Shown here piece after piece: positions 6,981 to 13,618 of a DNA stretch of 15,922 bases; within the stretch, counting starts at the first letter, position 1; the number at the start of each line of letters is the position of its first letter. A program made the translations under genes and the position numbers. Origin of the DNA: Rhodospirillaceae bacterium (GTDB lineage: Bacteria > Pseudomonadota > Alphaproteobacteria > UBA8366 > GCA-2717185); contig PBDC01000094.1 of NCBI GenBank assembly GCA_002717185.1, forward strand, positions 1 to 15,922, read 5' to 3'. Under the pieces are notes generated by a model. The model searched no databases and was not told where the DNA came from. It saw only the letters and a list, made by a program, of their open reading frames with translations.

Positions 6981-7139
6981 GTGCCGCGAAAACCGAACTA
7001 TAAATTTGAGCGCATAGAGCGCGAGCGTGCCAAAGCCGCAAAGAAAGCGGCAAGGCTCGAGGCAAAACGTGAAAAGGCGGCACAGAAGAAGGAGGATCCT
7101 GACGCGTCCGCGGACACGGCCGACGAAACTTCGGCGTAA
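6981..7139 (+). CDS. Small highly charged protein of unknown function (52 aa, GTG start)
   Basis: GTG 6981 has GAGAGGGG at 6967-6974 upstream and opens a 52-codon frame too short for most gene finders. It begins MPRKPNYKFERIERER, followed by Lys/Ala/Glu-rich sequence to about residue 38 that should form a single long charged helix, and ends in an acidic Asp/Ala/Thr tail. No membrane segment or cysteine is present. Similar short MPRKPNY-type proteins are, as far as I recall, common unannotated or hypothetical genes in alphaproteobacteria. The position after csp suggests a cytoplasmic RNA-associated role, but that is only inferred from context. Strong ribosome site and non-random composition make it a likely real gene. 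Confidence 0.7.
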   Translation: MPRKPNYKFERIERERAKAAKKAARLEAKREKAAQKKEDPDASADTADETSA

Positions 7140-7170
7140 AAGACGCCTTCGACGAGACCTCAGCGTAAAC
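7122..7170. repeat. Imperfect 19-bp direct repeat over the stop codon of the small charged gene
   Basis: GACGAAACTTCGGCGTAAA (7122-7140) recurs as GACGAGACCTCAGCGTAAA (7151-7169), with three mismatches and a 29-base offset. The repeat covers the last codons and stop of the small gene. The second copy would also read DETSA-stop but in another frame, so it looks like a small duplication that drifted. Confidence 0.45.
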
Positions 7171-7213
7171 ATTGAAACGATTAGGCCCGCTTTTTGTGGC
7201 GTGCCCTCCCCAA

Positions 7214-7219
7214 TAAAAT
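7214..7219 (+). promoter_or_regulatory. Candidate -10 box upstream of the HisD-family gene
   Basis: TAAAAT matches five of six bases of the sigma-70 -10 box in a local AT-rich patch (AATAAAATTAAT). The -35 region at 17 bp is only a T-run. It lies 85 bases before the start codon. A small GGGCA-TGCT-TGCCC hairpin (7247-7260) lies in the resulting leader. Confidence 0.25.
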
Positions 7220-7304
7220 TAATCCGGTGGGAAGACATGCATTGTAGGGCATGCTTGCCCATCGCTATGTTCGGGGCAAAGTTATTGATGAGGGGAAGGA
7301 GAAA

Positions 7305-8612
7305 ATGGCGCGCTATTTGAAACGGGGAAAAGACGCGGAGGCTGTCGCGGAAGACGATGCTAAGACCCAGCAGGTCGTCGGGGGCATTCTGTCCGATGTG
7401 GAGAAACGTGGCGACTTAGCGGTTCGCGAGATGTCCGACAAATTCGATAATTGGTCACCTGAAAGCTTCCGCCTGTCGGAGCGCGAGATAGAAGTCGCAA
7501 TGAGTAAGGTTGCCAAACGCGATCTTGATGATGTCAAATTTGCCCAAGCGCAGGTGAAGAACTTTGCTGAGAAACAGAAGGCGTGCCTGCAAGATCTTGA
7601 AGTCGAGACAATGCCGGGCGTGGTGCTCGGGCATCGTAATATTCCAGTGAACAGCGTCGGCTGCTATGTGCCGGGCGGCAAGTACCCAATGGTAGCTTCC
7701 GCCCATATGAGCGTAGTGACGGCAAAGGTTGCAGGCGTCAAACGAATCGTCGCCTCCGCACCGCCGCAAGATGGCGGGCCGCACCCGGCGATTGTAGCTG
7801 CGATGCATCTTGGTGGTGCTGACGAGATCCTTGTCTTAGGCGGCGTGCAGGCGGTGGCGGCGATGGCATTGGGTACTGAGACGGTTCCACCGGTCGATAT
7901 GCTAGTCGGTCCTGGTAATATGTTTGTTGCGGAGGCCAAACGTCAGCTCTATGGCCGGGTCGGCATCGATCTATTCGCTGGTCCAACGGAAACCCTGATC
8001 GTTGCAGATGACACCGCCGATGGCGAGCTGTGCGCAACAGACCTTTTGGGGCAAGCCGAACACGGGCCGACGTCGCCGGCAGTCCTGATCACGACTTCCG
8101 AGGCGTTGGCGAAGGATACGTTGGCGGAGATACACCGACTGCTTGGTATTCTTCCGACGGCTGACATCGCGCGGGGCGCCTGGGAGACCTATGGCGCTGT
8201 GCTTCTATGTGACAGTGTCGATGAGATGGTTGCTGAGGCAGATCGATTGGCCTACGAGCACGTGACAATCTTGACCGAAGAACCGGACTATTTCTTGGAA
8301 AACATGACCAACTACGGGGCGCTGTTCCTTGGGTCTCGCACCACCGTCTCCTATGGGGATAAGGTGATCGGCACCAACCATACGTTGCCTACGAAACAGG
8401 CGGCGCGTTACACGGGCGGCTTATGGGTCGGTAAGTTCATGAAGACCTGCACTTATCAGAAAGTCTTAACTAACGAGGCGAGTGCGGAGATCGGTGCCTA
8501 TTGTTCGCGGCTCTGTATGTTGGAAGGGTTTGCGGGTCATGCAGAACAGGCGAATGTCCGGATACGACGCTATGGCGGCCGCAACGTCGGTTACGCGACG
8601 TCGGCGGACTGA
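7305..8612 (+). CDS. HisD-superfamily dehydrogenase, sulfopropanediol 3-dehydrogenase (HpsN)-like
   Basis: A 435-residue zinc-dependent, NAD-linked dehydrogenase of the histidinol dehydrogenase superfamily, oxidising a primary alcohol through an aldehyde to an acid. All expected residues are visible: YVPGGKYP (121-128), zinc ligands Q250 and H253 (GQAEHG), D352 and H412, catalytic E318-H319 and H359 (GTNHTLPT). The MARYLKRGK start and the [13 protein letters not shown] region resemble the HpsN branch (2,3-dihydroxypropane-1-sulfonate 3-dehydrogenase) more than biosynthetic HisD, and no his gene is nearby. The branch call is from memory and the substrate is not proven. ATG 7305 is chosen over 7251 because AAGGAG precedes it and the family begins there. 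An SDR gene starts three bases after its stop, so the two are one operon. Confidence 0.9.
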   Translation: MARYLKRGKDAEAVAEDDAKTQQVVGGILSDVEKRGDLAVREMSDKFDNWSPESFRLSEREIEVAMSKVAKRDLDDVKFAQAQVKNFAEKQKACLQDLEVETMPGVVLGHRNIPVNSVGCYVPGGKYPMVASAHMSVVTAKVAGVKRIVASAPPQDGGPHPAIVAAMHLGGADEILVLGGVQAVAAMALGTETVPPVDMLVGPGNMFVAEAKRQLYGRVGIDLFAGPTETLIVADDTADGELCATDLLGQAEHGPTSPAVLITTSEALAKDTLAEIHRLLGILPTADIARGAWETYGAVLLCDSVDEMVAEADRLAYEHVTILTEEPDYFLENMTNYGALFLGSRTTVSYGDKVIGTNHTLPTKQAARYTGGLWVGKFMKTCTYQKVLTNEASAEIGAYCSRLCMLEGFAGHAEQANVRIRRYGGRNVGYATSAD

Positions 8613-8615
8613 CCA

Positions 8616-9380
8616 GTGGAGCTGCCTAAAACACCCTCATTTCGGCTCGACGGCAAGCAAGCACTTGTCACCGGAGCTGGTCGCGGAATTGGCCTGGCGG
8701 CCGCTGCCGCGCTAGCCGAAGCGGGTGCGGCTGTCACTCTGACTGCGCGAACTTATTCCGAGATTGAGGATGCGGCTGTGGCAATTGTTGCGCGCGGTGG
8801 CAAAGCTGAAGCAAAAACCTTAGATGTGAGCGATATCCACACGGCTCGATCTGTGATCACCGAGGCAGGTCCGTTTGATATTCTGATCAACAATGCGGGT
8901 ACGAACCGGCCGAAGTCGATGGCCGATACTACGGTTGATGACTTCGATGCGATTATGGACCTCAACGTTCGAGCCGCGTATTTCGTAGCGCAGGCGGTGA
9001 CCGATGGATTAATCGCGGCAGAGAGGCCAGGGTCAGTCATCAATATTTCCTCGCAAATGGGGCACGTTGGCGGCCCAAACCGGACAGTCTATTGCACCTC
9101 GAAATGGGGTTTGGAAGGAATGACTAAGGCAATGGCGTTGGAGTTCGCGCCAAACGGTATCCGGGTCAATTCCATCGGACCGACCTTCATTGAGACGCCA
9201 CTGGCAAAACCGTTTTTGGCGCAAAAAGAGATGAACGATTACGTCATTTCGAAGATAAAACTAGGACGGATTGGTCAGGTCGAAGATTTGATGGGCGCGA
9301 TCGTCTTTCTCGCCTCGGATGCTGCGGCTCTGATCACCGGTGCAGCACTACTAATCGATGGTGGCTGGACCATCGGTTGA
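8616..9380 (+). CDS. SDR-family oxidoreductase, coupled to the HisD-like gene
   Basis: A 254-residue classical SDR. It shows TGAGRGIG (19-26), NNAG (92-95), Asn117, Ser146, Tyr159 and Lys163 (YCTSK), and the C-terminal LLIDGGW. The Arg at 45 after strand 2 is compatible with NADP binding. The GTG start at 8616 lies three bases after the upstream stop, with no strong ribosome site, so translation is probably coupled to the HisD-like gene. In known DHPS catabolic clusters, extra dehydrogenases accompany HpsN, so a role in oxidising or isomerising the same substrate is a reasonable inference. It differs clearly from the SDR at 3341-4105 and is not a recent duplicate. Confidence 0.93.
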   Translation: MELPKTPSFRLDGKQALVTGAGRGIGLAAAAALAEAGAAVTLTARTYSEIEDAAVAIVARGGKAEAKTLDVSDIHTARSVITEAGPFDILINNAGTNRPKSMADTTVDDFDAIMDLNVRAAYFVAQAVTDGLIAAERPGSVINISSQMGHVGGPNRTVYCTSKWGLEGMTKAMALEFAPNGIRVNSIGPTFIETPLAKPFLAQKEMNDYVISKIKLGRIGQVEDLMGAIVFLASDAAALITGAALLIDGGWTIG

Positions 9381-9383
9381 GCC

Positions 9384-10295
9384 TTACGCAGGCGCTAAGT
9401 CCGACTGTATCTGTGTTCGGTGCATGATCCGCCGGGCGTGAGAAGAGAATGCATCCCGTCGGTGCATGACGCAACGGTTGTCCCAGATCATCAAATCTCC
9501 GACCTGCCAGCGATGGTGCAGCGTTACCTTACCTCGGCTATCCGCATGGCTCCATAGCTCGTCGAGCAGCACTTCCGAGTCACTTACTGGTAGCCCGTTC
9601 ACATAGGTGTTTTGCCGACGTCCAATATAGAGTGCCTTGCGGCCGGTTTCTGGGTGGGTCCGGATGATGGGATGACTGACACCGGGTATTGAGGCCACGT
9701 TGAATGTGCTGGACGCTATTGCTTCTTCCAACGGCGGGCCGCCATTGCGATCGAGACCGTCCAACGTGTACTGCGTATCGTGCTTGATCGTGCGGCCCTT
9801 GATCCGCGCGCGTAATTCCTGTGGCAGCGTCTCGTAAGCGGTATACATGTTGAGAAATCCCGTATCCCCCTCTGTCTTGGGGACTTCCAAGGCGTAGAGG
9901 CAGCTGGCCTTGGCCGGAACTGGGGTCCAGGCCATGTCGGTATGCCATAAGCATTCGCCATCGCCGAGAGAACCAATTTTGTAACCGTCTTCGACTACGT
10001 TCGATATGACGAACATTTCCGGGATGTCTTCGACAAAAGCACGGCCGTGACCAGGGATCGGAGCTAGGTCTAGGTTTCCGAAGTGCTGGCTGAACTCGAT
10101 CATTTGCAGATCGGTCAGGGATTGGTCGCGTAATAGAAGGACGAGATGGTCGAGCCAGGCTTGATAAATTATAGCAAACAGCTCTTTGCTCACCGGTTTG
10201 GACAAATCGACGCCATGAATTTCTGCACCGATCTCTTTGGTCAGCGGGACTACTTTAGCACTTGGTTCCTTATTTAGGCTGAGTTTCTTGGTCAT
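9384..10295 (-). CDS. TauD/TfdA-family 2-oxoglutarate dioxygenase (second of three)
   Basis: A 303-residue Fe(II)/2-oxoglutarate dioxygenase. The iron triad is H118-x-D120 (LWHTDMAW) and H278 (CVMHRRD), followed by R289 and R293 (ARRIMHRTQ) for 2-oxoglutarate. The N-terminal GAEIHGVDLSKPV and HPIIRTHPETGRKALYIG are family signatures. Two ATG codons are six bases apart; GGAG is seven bases before the second (10295) but only one base before the first (10301), so 10295 is used. It is downstream of, and co-oriented with, the dioxygenase at 10356-11195 (60-base gap) and converges on the SDR stop with three bases between. The shared MHRRD block suggests a subgroup acting on aryloxy, sulfonate or similar small substrates; the actual one is unknown. 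Confidence 0.93.
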   Translation of the reverse strand: MTKKLSLNKEPSAKVVPLTKEIGAEIHGVDLSKPVSKELFAIIYQAWLDHLVLLLRDQSLTDLQMIEFSQHFGNLDLAPIPGHGRAFVEDIPEMFVISNVVEDGYKIGSLGDGECLWHTDMAWTPVPAKASCLYALEVPKTEGDTGFLNMYTAYETLPQELRARIKGRTIKHDTQYTLDGLDRNGGPPLEEAIASSTFNVASIPGVSHPIIRTHPETGRKALYIGRRQNTYVNGLPVSDSEVLLDELWSHADSRGKVTLHHRWQVGDLMIWDNRCVMHRRDAFSSHARRIMHRTQIQSDLAPA

Positions 10296-10355
10296 GGTCA
10301 TTCTCCAAGTGCCAACAAGGTTTGCCTGACTTTGTACCGGTATCTGGCTAAATGA

Positions 10356-11195
10356 TTAATACGGGATGCCCAGTTCTTCTGGAAAATGAAAACCGGTACG
10401 CTTCAGAAACCGCCTTTGTCTGGAAGGGAAGCCGTCACGTCGGTGCATAACGGCAGCGTTATCCCAAAGTACCAAGTCGTTGACCCGCCATTTGTGGCAA
10501 TAGGTGTATCGAGGCTGTTCCGCCCAATCTACCAGCTGGTCAAGAATTTTCTCCGTCCTGGCCAAGTCCAGGTCGCCAATCTGCATGATATGGTTTGGGC
10601 TAATATAGAGCGTCTTATATTTCAGATAAGGATGCGTCCGCACAAGCGGGTGGCGTTGCGGTGGTATCTTCGCGATTTGATCCGGGCGTAGAGGAGCGCT
10701 TTGAGTCGAATCCGGTTTTAGGCCGGAAAAGCTTGCGGTCTCCCCATTGACCAAGGCGCGCAGTTCCGCAGGCATGTCCGCATAGGCAGACCCCAGGTCG
10801 CAGAACCAGGTCGCGCCACCATCCTCGGGGATCTCAACCCCATAGAGCATCGTGCCGTGCACGGGTTTGGCTGTATAACTCTGATCGGTGTGCCAGCGCA
10901 GGTCACCATTGCCGAGCGATCCGAGATTGCGACCGTCTTCCTGCAGGTTGGAAACGAACATAATCTCGGGGTGTTTTTCGTCGTGATACTGGTCGCGAAC
11001 ATGGACGTGCTGTGGGCCGAGGCGCTTGGTAAAGCCGACCAGGGCTTCATCGGTGAGCTGTTGGTTACGGAACACGGCAACTTTGTAACGCATCCACAGT
11101 TCGCGAACTTCGTCGAGCGCAGCAGTCTCGAGAGTGGCTAAATCGAGATCATCAAACTCGATCGCGAATTTGTCGGCCAATAGATTTGTCTTCAT
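10356..11195 (-). CDS. TauD/TfdA-family 2-oxoglutarate dioxygenase (third of three)
   Basis: A 279-residue member of the same family, shorter at the N-terminus than its neighbour: the usual GAEIxGxDL block is reduced to FAIEFDDLDL. Catalytic residues are intact: H102-x-D104 (RWHTDQSY), H251 (VMHRRDGF), R261/R262 and R266. It shares SLGNGD, HTD, HPLVRTHP, YISPNH and MHRRD blocks with the dioxygenase at 9384-10295, so the two are divergent tandem paralogues, perhaps acting on related substrates or as a mixed assembly. The ribosome site before ATG 11195 is weak (AGG). It is transcribed away from the HAD gene across a 143-base intergenic region that must hold both promoters. Confidence 0.92.
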   Translation of the reverse strand: MKTNLLADKFAIEFDDLDLATLETAALDEVRELWMRYKVAVFRNQQLTDEALVGFTKRLGPQHVHVRDQYHDEKHPEIMFVSNLQEDGRNLGSLGNGDLRWHTDQSYTAKPVHGTMLYGVEIPEDGGATWFCDLGSAYADMPAELRALVNGETASFSGLKPDSTQSAPLRPDQIAKIPPQRHPLVRTHPYLKYKTLYISPNHIMQIGDLDLARTEKILDQLVDWAEQPRYTYCHKWRVNDLVLWDNAAVMHRRDGFPSRQRRFLKRTGFHFPEELGIPY

Positions 11196-11338
11196 TGCAA
11201 GGACCTAGTCTGTTTAGGTGCCATTAATTTGGCGCGCCCGGTGTTGGGGGTCAAATCGAGCGGTATCTACAAAACCATTGATCGAAGTTCTAGAAGTCAA
11301 AAAAACCAATAGACTGCTAAAATCACAGGGAGGCAGCG
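11196..11338. promoter_or_regulatory. Divergent promoter region between dioxygenase pair and HAD operon
   Basis: This 143-base gap separates divergently transcribed genes and must carry two promoters unless transcription enters from elsewhere. It contains an eight-base palindrome GGCGCGCC near 11231 and TTCTAGAA at 11288-11295, either of which could be the core of an operator. No convincing -35/-10 pair or known regulator motif was found by eye. Confidence 0.4.
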
Positions 11339-12061
11339 ATGAGCGTTGCAGACGTCAAAGCGCTGACATTCGATACGGGTGGGACCATTCTGGATTGGCA
11401 TGCCGGGGTTAAAGCGGCCTTGACTGCCATGGGTCAGAAGCACGGCATCGAACGGGACTGGACTCATATCACTAATGAATTCCGGCGTCGTTCGCTTGGA
11501 AAGATACTTAATCTCGGCGAGACGGAGCCGCCGGCCTATAACTTCGACGTTTCCCACCGTATGGCACTCGACAGCCTGATAGAAGAGCACGACCTCGGTG
11601 CTTTCACGGACGAGGAGCGGCACACTATCGCCTATGTTACGCCGCATAATCTCAAATGCTGGCCGGATTTTCCGGCTACCTTGCCGAAGCTGCGTGAAAA
11701 GTACATGTGCGTTTCCTTCACGATCCTCAGCTTCCGGATAATCATGGATACGGCTAAAGCGAATGGGCTGAACTGGGACGCTGTGTTTTCGTGTGAAGCG
11801 ATTGGTAAATATAAGGTGCTGCCGGAGGCATACAAAGCCGTGGCGAAATATTTGCAGCTAGACCCGAGCGAGATATGCATGGTCGCTTGCCATAATTTCG
11901 ACCTTGACGCCGCAAAAGCGTGTGGTTTCACAACAGCATTTGTGAAGCGTCCAGATGAATGGGGCCCGGAAGGACCGCCCGATCCGGAACCGAACCCGAG
12001 TCATGACATTGTCGCCGGTACATTTCCGGATATGGCACGGCAGCTTGGCGTTACCATCTAG
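11339..12061 (+). CDS. HAD-superfamily hydrolase, haloacid dehalogenase type II-like
   Basis: A 240-residue protein of the HAD fold, resembling (S)-2-haloacid dehalogenases. The nucleophile motif is FDTGGT (Asp12, Thr16), lacking the +2 Asp of phosphatases, as in dehalogenases. Lys159 (GKYKVLPEAY) and H185-x-x-D188 (ACHNFD) follow. However, the usual LSNGN segment is replaced by SFTILS (126-131), with Thr128 in place of Ser, so halide binding may be altered. The end is a Pro-rich PPDPEPNPS loop, also seen in the group. AGGGAGG sits just before ATG 11339. It is first in a plus-strand set with PrpD, MFS and M24 genes. It may be a true dehalogenase, a sugar-acid hydrolase, or a non-catalytic relative. 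Confidence 0.85.
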   Translation: MSVADVKALTFDTGGTILDWHAGVKAALTAMGQKHGIERDWTHITNEFRRRSLGKILNLGETEPPAYNFDVSHRMALDSLIEEHDLGAFTDEERHTIAYVTPHNLKCWPDFPATLPKLREKYMCVSFTILSFRIIMDTAKANGLNWDAVFSCEAIGKYKVLPEAYKAVAKYLQLDPSEICMVACHNFDLDAAKACGFTTAFVKRPDEWGPEGPPDPEPNPSHDIVAGTFPDMARQLGVTI

Positions 12062-12151
12062 TCGGGTTTTTGGGATCTCAAGTTGCGACCTTCTGCGAAA
12101 TATGCCTGAGTCATTCGTTCTGGGAGCAATGCATTCATGGAGGAATGGGGT

Positions 12152-13549
12152 ATGTCGGAATACGCAGGTATCTCGCTCGCGTTAGCGGAAGAGGTTGTCG
12201 ACTTCAGCGCGGACCGTCTTTCATCGGAGGATCATGAGCAGCTCAAACGGCTTCTGATCGACTATGCTGCCGTCACCCTGTGTGGGTCCGTGCAGCCTTG
12301 GGGGCGGACCCTAACCGAATGGGCCGGCTTGCACGGTGCTGGGGGTAAGGTGCTGCTGATTGGTAGCGGCAAGCGCGCTGGGGCCAACGCGGCGGCCATG
12401 GTCAACGGCACCTCGGCGCATGGCTATGAATTGGATGACACCCACGACAAATCGATGAGCCATCCGGGAGCGGTAGTCATCACAGCAGCGTTGGCCGCAG
12501 GGACAGAGATGGGTTCCAGCGGCAAGAATCTGTTGTCAGCCATTGTCATGGGGTACGAAGTCATGACGCGCGTAGGCATGGCGGCGAACGCACTTGGCGT
12601 AATCAATCGCGGCTTTCATCCCACCGCGACATTCGGTGTATTTGGGGCCGCGGCGGCGGCCGGCAAGCTATATGGGCTTGATGCGTCAGAGATCGCACAG
12701 GCCTGGGGCATCGCGCTGTCCATGTCGAGCGGTGCTTGCCAGTTTGCGTTCGAGCCAAAAGGCACGATGGTCAAACGCATGCATGCGGGCATCCCGGCGC
12801 ATAACGGCGTGATCGCAGCGCAACTTGCGCGCCTTGGCCTCGCGGCGCCTGTACAAGCGCTGGAAGGCAATTACGGTTTCTTCACGCTATTCGGTGTCGA
12901 TGCTGACCCAACTCTCCTAAAGAAATCGGGGGATGATCCCTTTGAAATCCACGACATCAGCATGAAGCCTTATTCCTGCTGCCGGAAATTCCATTCGCTG
13001 ATCGACGCGCTAGAGCAGGCGACAGATGGATTCTCGATCCCAGTGGAGGAGATAGAGGGTATCACGGTACGTGCACCGAACACCGCGATAGAAAGCCACA
13101 TGATGCGACGGCCAGATTCGGTGATGGCAGCGCAATACTCCATGCCCTACATCGTCGGTGCGACATTGGCCTACGGTCCGCGCCACTACGACGCCTATGG
13201 ATCGGATCATCACGACGATAAGAAAATTTTGTCGATCGTCGATCAGGTTCAGGCGCAGCCTGACGCGGAGCTCAACAGTCTGGTGCCGGTAAAAATGGCG
13301 ACCAGCGTTGAGCTAAATCTGCGTGGTGGTGCATCCCGTCAGGCAAAGGTGCTGGACAGTCTTGGCACTCCGGTGCGACCGATGTCGACAGTTGAGGTGG
13401 AGGGCAAGGCGCAGGCCCTGCTGGCGCCGGTAGAGGTGGACGCAAAGGGCATCGCTGATACTGTCAATATTTTGGCGGATGCAAATAGCATCGCCGATTT
13501 TTTGGACGCGCTTGTTGTCCCGGGTTACGACCGCGTGCAGGCTGCATGA
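12152..13549 (+). CDS. MmgE/PrpD family protein
   Basis: A 465-residue member of the MmgE/PrpD family, whose known members are 2-methylcitrate dehydratase, cis-aconitate decarboxylase and iminodisuccinate epimerase; most remain uncharacterised. Family hallmarks are the helical N-terminus LLIDYAAVTLCG, the GTSAHGYELDDTHDKSMSHPG stretch (about residues 88-108), RGFHPTATFG and KPYSCCRKFHS. ATG 12152 is preferred over the in-frame ATG 12137 because GGAGG (12139-12143) is eight bases before it. It follows the HAD gene by 90 bases and precedes an MFS gene by 69. No methylcitrate synthase or lyase is nearby, so propionate catabolism is unlikely; a dehydratase or epimerase acting on a dicarboxylate-like intermediate is inferred. 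Confidence 0.92.
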   Translation: MSEYAGISLALAEEVVDFSADRLSSEDHEQLKRLLIDYAAVTLCGSVQPWGRTLTEWAGLHGAGGKVLLIGSGKRAGANAAAMVNGTSAHGYELDDTHDKSMSHPGAVVITAALAAGTEMGSSGKNLLSAIVMGYEVMTRVGMAANALGVINRGFHPTATFGVFGAAAAAGKLYGLDASEIAQAWGIALSMSSGACQFAFEPKGTMVKRMHAGIPAHNGVIAAQLARLGLAAPVQALEGNYGFFTLFGVDADPTLLKKSGDDPFEIHDISMKPYSCCRKFHSLIDALEQATDGFSIPVEEIEGITVRAPNTAIESHMMRRPDSVMAAQYSMPYIVGATLAYGPRHYDAYGSDHHDDKKILSIVDQVQAQPDAELNSLVPVKMATSVELNLRGGASRQAKVLDSLGTPVRPMSTVEVEGKAQALLAPVEVDAKGIADTVNILADANSIADFLDALVVPGYDRVQAA

Positions 13550-13618
13550 TGATTTAGCCTGCCTAAGGTCATATCCGGGAAACGGCATAGCAGCGCAGCG
13601 TGATATAGTCGTGCCGCT

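Noticed and set aside
7305..8612. Biosynthetic histidinol dehydrogenase of a his operon
   Set aside because: No his gene adjacent and the N- and C-terminal segments resemble the catabolic HpsN branch; kept as superfamily call.
11288..11295. TTCTAGAA palindrome as a defined operator
   Set aside because: Eight bases are too few to claim a regulator site, and the flanks are not symmetric.
12152..13549. 2-methylcitrate dehydratase of propionate catabolism
   Set aside because: No prpB/prpC partner nearby; the wider MmgE/PrpD family has other functions.
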